In this document: one piece after another, positions 26,055-37,047 of the stretch | Layout of the letters: each line of letters opens with the position of its first letter | Position numbering within the stretch: the stretch's first letter is position 1 | Source of the DNA: Sphaerisporangium fuscum | GTDB taxonomy: Bacteria > Actinomycetota > Actinomycetes > Streptosporangiales > Streptosporangiaceae | NCBI RefSeq assembly: GCF_018531465.1 | Contig: NZ_JAHDTF010000020.1 | Span: forward strand, 159,797 to 223,796 | Direction of reading: 5' to 3' | DNA: 64,000 nucleotides | Notes under the pieces: generated by a model | Told to the model about the DNA's origin: nothing | The model's input: the letters and a program-made list of their open reading frames with translations, nothing else | Database searches by the model: none | Position numbers and translations under genes: made by a program

Positions 26055-27524
26055 TCACGCCCGGGGCCGGGCGAGGGCCGCGGCGACCAGGCCCGCGAGC
26101 GCGACGGCCGCGAGCACGAGGTAGGTCCGGTGGAACCCCGACATGAGCTCCTCGACCGCAACCGGGGACAGACGTGACAGCGTCCCGGCGTAGACCAGGT
26201 CCCGCAGCTGTGGTGACAGGGCGCTGGTCAGCACGCTGAGGGTGGTCGCGACGCTGAGCACGATGCCCGCGTTCATGATCATCAGGCGGAAGCCGTTGAC
26301 CACGCCGAGGCTGCCCGGCGGCAGCGCGCTCATGACCTGGGTCGTGTTCCCCGTGAGGAACGTCCCGTTGCCGCATCCCGCGAGGAACAGCCCCGTCCCG
26401 ATGATCCAGTACGGCGTCGTGGCGCCGGACGACAGCATCAGGCTCAGCAGGCCGGCGAAGTTGAGCACGCACCCCCCGACCGACAGGGCGTACGGCGAGA
26501 TCCGCCGGCCGAGCGCGCCGGTGACGGGCGAGGCGAGCGCCATGCCCACGGGCACGGGAAGCACGCCGAGCCCCGCCGTGAACGCGTCCATGCCCCGCGC
26601 CGCCTGGAAGTACAGCGCGACCAGCAGCACGAGCGCCGACCGCGACAGGGCGGCGCAGAACGACGCGAGGTTGGCGAACGCCAGCATGCGCTCGCCGAAC
26701 AGGCGAAGGTCCAGCACCGGGTGGGAGACCCGGCGCTCGACGACCAGCAGCACCGGCACCAGGACCAGGAAGATCACAAGGCCGGTCACCACGACGGGGC
26801 CGGCAAGGCCTTCCGAGCCGGCCTGCGACAGGGCGATGAGCAGGGCGGACAGCGCGGCGAACACCAGGAGGTTGCCGGTGACGTCGACCGGCGTCCGGGG
26901 GCCCGGCGGCACCCGGCGCAGCGTCACCCAGCCCCACACCAGCCCGATCACCGCGAAGGGAACGTTGAGCCAGAAGACCCACTGCCAGCCGGCGGTCTCG
27001 GCGATGAGGCCGCCGATGGTCGGCCCGGCGAGCTGGGCCATCGACAGGGTGCCGATGTACACGCCCATGCCCTGGCTGAGCCGGTCGGGCGGGAACGCGG
27101 CCGTGATGATGACGGTCCCGTTGGCGAGGATCATCGCGGCGCCGAGCGCCTGGAGCGCCCGCATGGCGATCAGGAAGCCGACATCAGGGGAGAGCCCCGC
27201 CAGCAGCGAGGTGATCGTGAACAGGGCGAACCCGGCCAGGTAGATCTCACGCCGCCCGAACAGGTCGGCCACGCGCCCGAAGAACACCAGTGTCGCGGTG
27301 TTGACCAGCAGGTACGACAGCAGGATCCAGGACGAGGCGAACGCGTCGGCGCCGAAGTGGCGTACGACGGCGGGCAGGGCCACGTTCAGCGTGCTGGCGT
27401 TGACGCCGATGAGGACCAGCCCGAGGCTGGTCACCGAGCAGACCCGCCAGGCGTGGCGCAACTGCTTGGCGTACTCAGGGGTGCCGGGCTGAAGGGCTGT
27501 GGCCTCGGGCCGCAGGGTGACCAT
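26055..27524 (-). CDS. MFS efflux transporter, DHA2 family (second pump)
   Basis: 489 residues. A 28-residue cytoplasmic arm precedes about 14 membrane helices: GVNASTLNVALPAVVRHFG, RALQALGAAMILANGTVI and QLAGPTIGGLIAE are family motifs. It is only distantly similar to the MFS protein at 23871, so this is not a recent tandem duplication. Its start region carries GTAC-GCC-GTAC at 27540-27550. It converges with the TetR gene, four bases away. Confidence 0.93.
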   Translation of the reverse strand: MVTLRPEATALQPGTPEYAKQLRHAWRVCSVTSLGLVLIGVNASTLNVALPAVVRHFGADAFASSWILLSYLLVNTATLVFFGRVADLFGRREIYLAGFALFTITSLLAGLSPDVGFLIAMRALQALGAAMILANGTVIITAAFPPDRLSQGMGVYIGTLSMAQLAGPTIGGLIAETAGWQWVFWLNVPFAVIGLVWGWVTLRRVPPGPRTPVDVTGNLLVFAALSALLIALSQAGSEGLAGPVVVTGLVIFLVLVPVLLVVERRVSHPVLDLRLFGERMLAFANLASFCAALSRSALVLLVALYFQAARGMDAFTAGLGVLPVPVGMALASPVTGALGRRISPYALSVGGCVLNFAGLLSLMLSSGATTPYWIIGTGLFLAGCGNGTFLTGNTTQVMSALPPGSLGVVNGFRLMIMNAGIVLSVATTLSVLTSALSPQLRDLVYAGTLSRLSPVAVEELMSGFHRTYLVLAAVALAGLVAAALARPRA

Positions 27525-27536
27525 GACCTCTAGTGT

Positions 27537-27553
27537 GACGTACGCCGTACGTC
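27537..27553. promoter_or_regulatory. single GTAC-N3-GTAC operator before second MFS gene
   Basis: GACGTAC-GCC-GTACGTC type palindrome, symmetric over 17 bases apart from the odd central base. It lies 13 bases upstream of the MFS ATG and matches the motif in the 25314-25370 array, so the TetR at 25380 probably also binds here. Confidence 0.7.
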
Positions 27554-27584
27554 CGCTTTATCGAATATGTCCCCAAATAGGGGG

Positions 27585-28253
27585 TCAGCGGGCCCGCCTG
27601 CGCAGTCCGTCGAGGTCGTAGATGGTCACCCGCCGGCGGCCGGTCTCGATCAACCCCCGGTCGCGCAGCGAGCGCAGGGCCTTGCTGACCGCCTCGCGGG
27701 AGGCGCCCGTCCAACCGGCCAGCTCGTCCTGCGAAAGGGGAAGCACGACCCGCACCGTGCCGCCGTTCGTCTCGCCGAAGCGCTCCGCCAGCTCGACCAG
27801 CCGGGTGGCCACCCGCCCCGCGGTGTCGAAGGCGCCGTACTCCACGCGCTTGCGGTCGGAGTCGCGCAGCCGGTCGACCACGAGCCGCAGCAGCAGGACG
27901 GCGACCCGGCCGTGGGTGTTGAGGAAGCCGGGGAAGTCGCGCACGACCAGGGCCTCGACGGCCTCCAGGGCGGTGACCGTGCCGGAGCGGGGCTCACCGC
28001 TGATGAACGACATCTCGCCGAGCAGGGCGCCGGGGCCGCGGACGGCCAGGACGACCTCAGTGCCGCTCGCGGTGTGGGAGGAGACCTTCACCCGCCCGGA
28101 GGTGAGCACGAGCACCCAGTCGGAGGCGTCGCCCTCGGTCATCACCGTCGCGCCGCGCTCCCACCGCCTCCTGCGGCCACAGCCGAACAGATCGGCGGTC
28201 TCCTCTTCGGTGAGCAGGGAGAGGAACTCTCCGGGCTCTGACGAGGACCTCAT
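27585..28253 (-). CDS. Crp/Fnr-family regulator with cyclic-nucleotide pocket
   Basis: 222 residues. The cyclic-nucleotide-binding beta-roll (about 10-125) contains a phosphate-binding cassette GEMSFISGEPRSGTV whose Arg-Ser pair matches the cAMP phosphate contacts (R82, S83) of E. coli CRP. The winged helix-turn-helix LSQDELAGWTGASREAVSKALRSL is at about 165-190. There are no Fnr-type cysteines. The ATG has GGGAGG upstream. The cyclase gene lies 98 bases upstream on the same strand, so this Crp protein may read its product. Confidence 0.92.
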   Translation of the reverse strand: MRSSSEPGEFLSLLTEEETADLFGCGRRRRWERGATVMTEGDASDWVLVLTSGRVKVSSHTASGTEVVLAVRGPGALLGEMSFISGEPRSGTVTALEAVEALVVRDFPGFLNTHGRVAVLLLRLVVDRLRDSDRKRVEYGAFDTAGRVATRLVELAERFGETNGGTVRVVLPLSQDELAGWTGASREAVSKALRSLRDRGLIETGRRRVTIYDLDGLRRRAR

Positions 28254-28351
28254 CGCAACCTCCCGGGGGCCGTTCCCCGATTATGAACGCCCGTGTCGTG
28301 GCAGGCCATGGGGCCGTTCCCCCTTGCTGAAGGCGGATCACCGGCGTGATC

Positions 28352-30391
28352 TCACGGCAGAGCGTCGAGCACGTACGCCTCGACGGTCCGCTCCTTGCCC
28401 TTAAGGCTGAGGTCGCCCAGCGGCGTCACCCTCGCGCCGGATCCGATCCGCTCCAGGGTCGTCGCGCCGATCACGACCGTGCCGGGCTCGGCCAGCGCCT
28501 GCAGCCGCGCGGCGACGTTGACGGCGTCGCCCATCGCGTTGAACCCGCGCAGCTCCGGGCTCCCGATGTTCCCCACCAGTGCGGGCCCGGTGTTGATCCC
28601 GACCCGGAACCTCGGATAGCCGGGGTTCCCGGCGGCGATCTCCTCGGCCGCCGCCTGCATCGCCAGGGCCGCCCGCGCCGCCTGCTTGGCGTGCATCTCC
28701 TGCTCGGCGGGGGCGTTGAACAGCGCGAGCAGGGCGTCACCGACGAACTGCACTATCGTGCCGCCGTGCTCCAGGATGCGGGGCACCGCCGCCGAGTGGT
28801 AGCGGTTCAGCATCTCCACGATCTCGCCCGGCGCGACCCGCTCGGAAAAGGTCGTGAACCCCTTCAGGTCGGCGAACAGCGCCGTCAGCTCCACCAGCGA
28901 GCCGCCCAGCGCGGCCTGGCCGGGGTCGGCCAGCAGCGACGCCGCCACGTCGGGGGACATGTACTGCCGGAACAGCGTCTCCAGCTCGCGGTACAGCCGG
29001 GCGTTCTCCAGCGAGATCGACAGCTGACCGGCCAGGGTGGCGGCGAGCGCCTCGTCCTGCCCGGTCGTGCCGACCGGCACCGAAAGCACCCCGGCCAGCA
29101 CGCCTTTGACGGTCAGCGGATGGACGACCGTCTCCGCGCGCCTGACCGGATCAGCGGTGGGGAAGTCCCCGGCGGTGTACTCGCGGTCGCCGAGGGTCGC
29201 GCGTCCGTGCGACACCAGCCCCAGCCGTACGTCCCCGTACGCCTGCCGGACCCGCTCCAGCGCCCCGGCGAGCAGGGCCTCCTCCGGAAGGCCGATCCGG
29301 CCCTGCCGTCCGACGTCGACCAGCGCGGCCAGCCGCTCCGACAGCTCGCGCTCGGCGGCCAGGGCGTGCCCGGCCTGTTCGAGGACGGCGGCCTGGCCCT
29401 CGTTCAGGCGGAACTTGCCCGCCAGGCGCACGGCGACCGGCGGCCCGGACGCGCTGCCGCTCTCCCGCATGCGCCGCAGATGGCCGACCAGCTCCTCTAG
29501 GGCCTCGTCGTACTGCGCCTGCAGCCGGCGGATCGTGGCGGCCAGTGCCACCGAGTCGAACAGACCCTGAGCGGAGCCCTCCCGGCGGAACTGGATGTAG
29601 GCGCTGTAGGCCACGAAACCGAACGCCAGCGTCAGCAGGACGTGCCACTCCCACCACGTCAGCGCCCAGTTCGGCCGGAAGTACGCGGCGATCACCGCCT
29701 CGCCCAGCAGGGCGTACGCCGTCACCAGGCTCACCAGCATCGCCGCGGGCCGCCGCCGGTGGACGCGGAACATCAGCGCCGCCGACAGGGCGTACAGGGC
29801 GGCGCCCACCCACGTCGCCGCGCCGATCGTCGCCCCGCCCGGCGGAGGCGGCGCGCTCAGCGGTGTCAGGCCCTCGGCCAGCGAGGCCGCCCCCCACGCC
29901 ACGAGCAGGAGCACCAGGGCCGCGCGCAGCAGGTCGCCCCGGGCCAGCACCGCCGCGGCCGCCCGCTCGCCGAGCGGCAGCGAGGACGCGAACGCCGGTA
30001 CCGCGGCGACCGCCAGCCCGACCGGCTGGCCGACGTCGAAGCCGTAACTCCCCTGGCCGAGGATCACACCCGGTGTCGCCAGGCCGTGCAGCAGGAAGAA
30101 CCCGGCGTTGGTCAGGAAGACCAGCGACACCAGCAGCAGCCGGGCGTCCTTCCGCCGCGCGGCGGCCCGCCCGATCATGGCGCCCAGCGCGACGTTCACC
30201 GCGGCGACGCCGACGACCAGCGCGAAGTGGCTCGGCGAGTGGTGCCACTGGACGTTCAGCCGCTCGGGGTAGGCGAGCAGCAGCCACAGGCCGGCCGGCG
30301 GCAGCGCCAGGTGGACGGCCCAGACGACGCCCCTGATCGGGTGCGTCGCCGGAGGGAGGTACGGCTCGCGCGAGTGGTCGTCCGGGGCCAC
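28352..30391 (-). CDS. membrane class III adenylate/guanylate cyclase with GAF domain
   Basis: About 679 residues. Some seven to eight N-terminal membrane helices (about 20-265) form a sensor-type module, followed by a coiled segment (RRLQAQYDEALEELVGHLRRM), a GAF-like domain (about 330-480) and a class III cyclase domain (about 500-675). Metal-binding aspartates are in LFADLKGFTTF and VGDALLALF; GDAVNVAARLQ carries the transition-state Asn-Arg pair. GGAGG abuts ATG 30397, so GTG 30391 is the better start. The Crp-type gene follows on the same strand. Confidence 0.92.
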   Translation of the reverse strand: MAPDDHSREPYLPPATHPIRGVVWAVHLALPPAGLWLLLAYPERLNVQWHHSPSHFALVVGVAAVNVALGAMIGRAAARRKDARLLLVSLVFLTNAGFFLLHGLATPGVILGQGSYGFDVGQPVGLAVAAVPAFASSLPLGERAAAAVLARGDLLRAALVLLLVAWGAASLAEGLTPLSAPPPPGGATIGAATWVGAALYALSAALMFRVHRRRPAAMLVSLVTAYALLGEAVIAAYFRPNWALTWWEWHVLLTLAFGFVAYSAYIQFRREGSAQGLFDSVALAATIRRLQAQYDEALEELVGHLRRMRESGSASGPPVAVRLAGKFRLNEGQAAVLEQAGHALAAERELSERLAALVDVGRQGRIGLPEEALLAGALERVRQAYGDVRLGLVSHGRATLGDREYTAGDFPTADPVRRAETVVHPLTVKGVLAGVLSVPVGTTGQDEALAATLAGQLSISLENARLYRELETLFRQYMSPDVAASLLADPGQAALGGSLVELTALFADLKGFTTFSERVAPGEIVEMLNRYHSAAVPRILEHGGTIVQFVGDALLALFNAPAEQEMHAKQAARAALAMQAAAEEIAAGNPGYPRFRVGINTGPALVGNIGSPELRGFNAMGDAVNVAARLQALAEPGTVVIGATTLERIGSGARVTPLGDLSLKGKERTVEAYVLDALP

Positions 30392-30685
30392 CTGCATCCT
30401 CCGCGACAGCTGGGCGGATGTACCGAACAGCTGATTATCACGCCGGTACCGGCGGCGGAGAGGCCGGTCGGCCAGACCGGTTCGATATCGAGACGGAACC
30501 GAACCGGGCTCTTATTAACGGCAAGACCGAAACTTCCGATACTTTAGGCGCCGTCGATCCGATAACCGCCTTACGGGATAGCCGGATCGCTGGGGGAAGC
30601 GAGCGGTGGATCTCGTGTGGGGGGATCCACCGCCTTGCCCTGTCCCACCCGCCGGCCAGAAGGCCGAAGATCCAGCTCCCCGGAA

Positions 30686-30711
30686 CGCGGAAGGCCGGCC
30701 CCGCTTCCGCG
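30686..30711 (-). terminator. hairpin after purL, in the 30392-30728 gap
   Basis: CGCGGAAG (30686-30693) pairs with CTTCCGCG (30704-30711). An alternative stem GGCCGGC/GCCGGCC spans 30693-30720. Either could end purL transcription, which arrives from the right. The rest of the gap is the promoter side of the cyclase gene, with no frame worth calling. Confidence 0.5.
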
Positions 30712-30728
30712 AAGCCGGCCCGCGTCCG

Positions 30729-32984
<2,256 letters not shown>

Positions 32985-33016
32985 GTGTTCTCCTCGCGCC
33001 CCGCTAACGGCTTCGG

Positions 33017-33700
33017 TCACAGGTTCACGAACCTCTTCAGAATCGAGGTGAAGAAACCCCGGCCGTCGACGCTCGGCGCGCCGGTGAGGTCTTCGACGGC
33101 GTGCTCGGGATGGGGCATGAGCCCCACGACGTTGCCCGCCTCGTTGGTGATGCCGGCGATGTCGTTGAGCGAGCCGTTGGGGTTGCCGCCGAGGTAGCGG
33201 AAGACCACCTGGCCGCCCGCCTCCAGCGCGGCGATGGTCTCCTGGTCGGCGACGTAGCGGCCCTCACCGTGCTTGACGGGCAGCAGGATCTCCTGGCCTT
33301 CGGCGTAGTCGCCCGTCCACGCGGTGGTGGCGTTCTCGACGCGGACGCGCTGGTCGCGGCAGACGTAGTGGAGGCCCTGGTTGCGCGTGAGCGCGCCCGG
33401 CAGCAGGTGGGCCTCGCAGAGGATCTGGAAGCCGTTGCAGGTGCCGAGGACGGGCAGCCCGGCGCGCGCGGCCGGGATCAGCTCCTCCATCAGCGGCGCG
33501 AAGCGCGAGATCGCCCCGCAGCGGAGATAGTCGCCGTAGGAGAACCCTCCGGGCAGGAAGACGGCGTCGACCCCCTTCAGATCGCGGTCGGCGTGCCAGA
33601 GCGGCACGGCTTCACCGCCCGCGTGCCTGACGGCACGGGCGGCGTCCTGATCGTCAAGAGTTCCGGGAAAAGTGACCACGCCCACACGGGCAGCACTCAT
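33017..33700 (-). CDS. purQ: phosphoribosylformylglycinamidine synthase subunit PurQ
   Basis: The glutaminase subunit. 227 residues from ATG 33700, with GGAGGGG upstream. The class I glutamine amidotransferase triad is visible: nucleophile Cys in LGTCNGFQIL, and His-Glu in MPHPEHAVE. GVVTFPGTLDDQDA and PGGFSYGDYLRCGA are typical. It is immediately upstream of purL. Its partner PurS is encoded 1.7 kb further upstream rather than adjacent, an unusual arrangement for an actinomycete. Confidence 0.97.
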   Translation of the reverse strand: MSAARVGVVTFPGTLDDQDAARAVRHAGGEAVPLWHADRDLKGVDAVFLPGGFSYGDYLRCGAISRFAPLMEELIPAARAGLPVLGTCNGFQILCEAHLLPGALTRNQGLHYVCRDQRVRVENATTAWTGDYAEGQEILLPVKHGEGRYVADQETIAALEAGGQVVFRYLGGNPNGSLNDIAGITNEAGNVVGLMPHPEHAVEDLTGAPSVDGRGFFTSILKRFVNL

Positions 33701-33942
33701 GGTCTCGTACCCCTCCACACGCGAGCGCCGCTCCGGCGTCTCACTCAGTTGGACGGCGGTCTGCGGCGGTAACCCTCAGGCTACCTGCTGGGCATACGCG
33801 ACCGATCCAGGGGCTGGGCAGGGCACGGAGGGGTCGCCGAGATCCCTCGGATACGAAACGCGCGCACCCTGAGCGAAGCGCCACGCTGTTCGCCTACGCG
33901 AGGGCGGGTTGTCGGTATCGGGGCTCCGAGCTCCCGGAAGGC

Positions 33943-34356
33943 TCAGTCGGCGTCGGGCCAGGTCCAGCCGAGCTGGAAGAACATGCCCAGCCGGTCGCTC
34001 ACCGCGCGGATTTCGGTGATCTTGTCGTCCTTGATGGTGAGGATGAAGATCGCCTCGACGGTGAAGGGCTTCATGGTCGGCTCGGGCATGCGCGGGTGAT
34101 GGCCGGTGTGCTCGCCGGTCATGAGCAGGCGGGCCACGACGCGGTCGCTCTCCTGGATCAGCTCTTCGATCGAGATGTGGAACGGGTCGAAGGCGTCCAG
34201 CTGCATCTTGATGCCCTCGAACGCGGCACCCGGCTCGTCGGGCTCGCCGAAGATCATCTTGTTGTGGTCGACGACGTCGGCGGCCACGTATCGCGGCAGG
34301 TCGGCCGGGCGGCGCTCGTTGACGGCGGCGATGAAGTCACGGACAAGGGTCTTCAC
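33943..34356 (-). CDS. NTF2-like / SnoaL-type ester cyclase-like protein
   Basis: 137 residues of the SnoaL/NTF2 cone fold: an N-terminal helix VRDFIAAVNERRPADLPRYVAADVVDHN, a middle DRVVARLLMTGEHTG and a final strand region ITEIRAVSDRLGMFFQLGW. The family includes polyketide cyclases and many small stress-induced proteins; the substrate is unknown. The GTG at 34356 has AGGAG seven bases upstream. A consensus -35 and two TCTTACA-type palindrome copies lie upstream, so the gene looks tightly repressed. Confidence 0.88.
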   Translation of the reverse strand: MKTLVRDFIAAVNERRPADLPRYVAADVVDHNKMIFGEPDEPGAAFEGIKMQLDAFDPFHISIEELIQESDRVVARLLMTGEHTGHHPRMPEPTMKPFTVEAIFILTIKDDKITEIRAVSDRLGMFFQLGWTWPDAD

Positions 34357-34369
34357 CGGAAACTCCTTC

Positions 34370-34421
34370 TCTTACACTGTAAGACGCCTCTTACGATGTA
34401 CGAAAGAGTCGGGATTGTCAA
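34370..34421 (-). promoter_or_regulatory. promoter with two-copy TCTTACA/TGTAAGA operator
   Basis: A 15-base palindrome with arms TCTTACA and TGTAAGA spans 34370-34384. A degenerate second copy (TCTTACG...GTACGA) starts at 34389, 19 bases on. On the minus strand a perfect -35 TTGACA lies at 34421-34416, so the operator copies overlap the -10 and start region of the NTF2-like gene. No regulator gene is adjacent. Confidence 0.6.
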
Positions 34422-34655
34422 CCGGGGAAATGAGCGGGAACGGCGCCGGGCGGCATGCGCTGTCCCGCGCAGACTCGGCGCAGGGCGATGGTGTCGTTCC
34501 CTCGCAGGCGGCGAGGCGAAGCCTGATCCTTCGGCTAGTGCTCACCGAGGAGGGGGCCGGCGAAAAAGTCGCCTGCGGGCGATGGCCTGAAGGCCTCAAG
34601 TGTGGCGCTGGAGGCGGAAAGCGCGGCGAGGAAGATCCGGCGTCGAGCCGGCTGT

Positions 34656-34714
34656 AGGGCGCCGAACCGTGGTCGGCCGCTTCAGTCGCAGGGCGCCGAA
34701 CTCTGATCGGCCGC
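34656..34714. repeat. two tandem 25-base repeats, period 34
   Basis: AGGGCGCCGAAC...TCGGCCGC occurs at 34656-34680 and again at 34690-34714 with four or five mismatches. It lies in the 34422-34774 stretch, which holds no gene that I trust: the frames there are Arg/Ser/Pro-rich shadows. It sits past the 3' end of the ATPase gene. Confidence 0.45.
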
Positions 34715-34774
34715 GCCGGCCGTGACGGCGTATGCCGGGGCGTCCCGAACGGGCCGCTCGGTTTCGAGCAGGGC

Positions 34775-35215
34775 TCAGACGGCGGCGAGCTGGCGGTCGT
34801 GGTGGGCGAGGAAGTCCTCGTCCCAGTCGAGTTCCTTGCGGAGCAGGACGGTGGTGCCGCTGCCGGGGGTGATGTCGAACGAGATCTCGTCGACGACGGA
34901 CTGCATGATCAGGATGCCGCGGCCGTGCTCGGCGTCGCCCGTGGGGTACTGCTTGGGGATCGCGCCGAGCCCGAGGCCGTTGTCGACGATGCGCAGCTCG
35001 CAGCGGCCCTGACCGATGGTGGCGATCACTTCGTAGCGCTTGGCCGGCCCGCCGTGGCGTACCGCGTTGGCGCAGGCCTCGGAGGTGGCGAGGAGCATGT
35101 CGGACACGCATTCCTCGGAGACGCCGATGCACCGAAGAGTGTCTCCCAGCACCCGCCGGACCATCGGGATGCCGATCGCATCCCTTGGCAAGGCCAACGA
35201 GAACTCAATATCCAC
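34775..35215 (-). CDS. RsbW-like ATP-binding protein (HATPase_c_2)
   Basis: 146 residues of the single-domain GHKL fold used by anti-sigma factor kinases. The N-box is SEACANAVRHGGP, the G1 box is VDNGLGLG, and G2 is HGRGILIMQSVVDEI. Such proteins bind a sigma factor or phosphorylate an STAS partner, but no STAS, RsbV or sigma-B gene is next to it. GGAGGGG lies four bases before the GTG. It is inserted between purS and purQ. Confidence 0.9.
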   Translation of the reverse strand: MDIEFSLALPRDAIGIPMVRRVLGDTLRCIGVSEECVSDMLLATSEACANAVRHGGPAKRYEVIATIGQGRCELRIVDNGLGLGAIPKQYPTGDAEHGRGILIMQSVVDEISFDITPGSGTTVLLRKELDWDEDFLAHHDRQLAAV

Positions 35216-35388
35216 CGGACCCCTCCGTGGCGCCGAAAGTCACGTTGGGGAGGTTCCCCGAAGAATCAGGGCTAACCGCAAAACCACGCTGTTGTTATTT
35301 ACTGTTGGTCAGACGCTTGCTTTCTGGTCCGGCCAAAGTTACGTTTGCGGCGGTTTGCGAAGGCTTGGGAACGCGCCTCGAGAGCTTG

Positions 35389-35634
35389 CTAGCCCTCGAC
35401 CCGGACAGAGTAGTCCTCGATCACGGTGTTGGCCAGGAGTGTTTCGGCCATCTTGCGGACTTCGGCGAGCGCGGACTCATCGGCCGGGCCGTCGATCTCC
35501 ACCTCGAACCTCTTGCCCTGCCGTACCTCGCTCACACCGGAGAAGCCGAGCCGGGGAAGCGCCCGGGCGATCGCCTGCCCCTGCGGATCGAGGATCTCCG
35601 GCTTGAGCATGACGTCGACGATGACGCGTGCCAC
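35389..35634 (-). CDS. purS: phosphoribosylformylglycinamidine synthase subunit PurS
   Basis: 81 residues, the normal PurS length: starts ARVIVDVMLKPEILDPQGQAI, then RLGFSGVSEVRQGKRFEVEI, and ends with ETLLANTVIEDYSV. PurS bridges PurL and PurQ in the FGAM synthase complex. GGAGG lies six bases before the GTG at 35634; the longer open frame upstream is antisense to pdhA. Here purS is separated from purQ by two unrelated genes, although all are on the same strand. Confidence 0.96.
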   Translation of the reverse strand: MARVIVDVMLKPEILDPQGQAIARALPRLGFSGVSEVRQGKRFEVEIDGPADESALAEVRKMAETLLANTVIEDYSVRVEG

Positions 35635-35946
35635 TGTTCCTCCTTGTTCGTGCCACGATTCGTGTGGAACCGGCCTGGTCCGGCTCAACCAGCCTAACGG
35701 TGGCGCCCCGGCCGGACGCCCCCGCCCCGCCTCCGCTCCTGGAGTTCCGGGCGGGTGTGCGTCGGGGCGCATCGGGAACGGGAGATGTGTGGACTTGAGG
35801 GTGGTCGGCCTTGCGCACAGGCCTGAGACGTCTGCCACGATGTCCCCAAATGCCGACGTACCACCACCACGGGTACAGAAGCGGGTTAACTGGCCGACTG
35901 TCGATGGCGATCCCATCAACCGGCCCCGAACGCACAGGAGCGGCAC
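35635..35946. other. divergent promoter region between purS and the dehydrogenase operon
   Basis: 312 bases without a credible gene. Ribosome sites for both flanking genes are at its ends (AGGAG before 35947, GGAGG before 35634). No clear operator or riboswitch was recognised. Confidence 0.5.
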
Positions 35947-37047
35947 GTGACATTCGACGCCTCTCGTGGTGCCGAGGCACCCCCAGAGCTCGTCCAGCTG
36001 CTGACCCCCGAAGGGGAGCGCGTCGAGCATCCCGACTACGACATAGACCTGACCCCGGAAGAGGTACGCGGGCTCTACCGCGACCTCGTCCTGGTGCGGC
36101 GCGTCGACATGGAGGCCGTGGCCCTCCAGCGGCAGGGCGAACTCGGCATCTGGGCATCCCTCCTCGGACAGGAGGCCGCGCAGATCGGTTCGGGCCGCGC
36201 CCTGACCGACACGGACATGGCCTTCCCCACCTACCGTGAGCACGGCGTGGCCTGGTGCCGCGGCGTCGACCCGGTCAACCTGCTCGGGCTCTTCCGCGGG
36301 GTCAACCACGGTGGCTGGGACCCCGCCGAGCACAACTTCCACCTGTACACGATCGTGATCGGCAGCCAGACCCTGCACGCGGTGGGCTACGCGATGGGCG
36401 TCCAGCGTGACGGCGCCGACAACGCGACCATCGTCTACTTCGGGGACGGCGCCACCTCCCAGGGCGACGTCAACGAGTCCTTCATCTGGGCCTCGGTCTT
36501 CAACGCCCCCATCGTGTTCTTCTGCCAGAACAACCAGTGGGCCATCTCCGAGCCCCTGGAGAAGCAGTCGCGCATCCCCCTCTACCGGCGCGCCAGCGGC
36601 TTCGGCTTCCCCGGCGTGCGCGTCGACGGCAACGACGTCTTCGCCTGCCTCGCCGTCACCCGGCAGGCGCTGAAGAACGCCCGCGAGGGCCAGGGCCCGA
36701 TGATGATCGAGGCCTTCACCTACCGGATGGGCGCGCACACCACCTCCGACGACCCCACCCGCTACCGTGTCGCCACCGAGCTGGAGGCCTGGAAGCTCAA
36801 GGACCCCATCGAGCGCGTCAAGGCCTACCTGTTCAAGAACCAGCTCGCCGACCAGGACTTCTTCGACTCGGTCGACGCCGAGGCCAACGACCTCGGCCGT
36901 GACGTGCGCAAGCGCTGCCTCGAGATGCCCGACCCCGATCCCATGGCGATCTTCGAGCACGTGTACGCCGAGCCGCACGCCCTGCTGGCCGAGGAGCGCG
37001 AGCAGTACGCCGCCTACCTCGCGAGCTTCGAGGGAGGCGAGCGATGA
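35947..37047 (+). CDS. 2-oxoacid dehydrogenase E1 alpha subunit (pyruvate or branched-chain)
   Basis: 366 residues. The thiamine-diphosphate motif starts GDGATSQGDVNE and ends at QNN. The N-terminal PELVQLLTPEGERVEHPDYDI and the segment LGIWASLLGQEAAQIGSGRAL are shared by actinobacterial proteins annotated either as PdhA or as BkdA. It is first in a three-gene operon; the E1 beta ATG overlaps its stop by four bases. The substrate, pyruvate or branched-chain 2-oxoacid, cannot be decided from sequence alone. Confidence 0.93.
   Translation: MTFDASRGAEAPPELVQLLTPEGERVEHPDYDIDLTPEEVRGLYRDLVLVRRVDMEAVALQRQGELGIWASLLGQEAAQIGSGRALTDTDMAFPTYREHGVAWCRGVDPVNLLGLFRGVNHGGWDPAEHNFHLYTIVIGSQTLHAVGYAMGVQRDGADNATIVYFGDGATSQGDVNESFIWASVFNAPIVFFCQNNQWAISEPLEKQSRIPLYRRASGFGFPGVRVDGNDVFACLAVTRQALKNAREGQGPMMIEAFTYRMGAHTTSDDPTRYRVATELEAWKLKDPIERVKAYLFKNQLADQDFFDSVDAEANDLGRDVRKRCLEMPDPDPMAIFEHVYAEPHALLAEEREQYAAYLASFEGGER

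Noticed and set aside
17000..28300. Integrated mobile element carrying the cluster of regulator/efflux genes
   Set aside because: No integrase, transposase, tRNA attachment site or flanking direct repeat was found; accessory character is clear but a mobile element is not supported.
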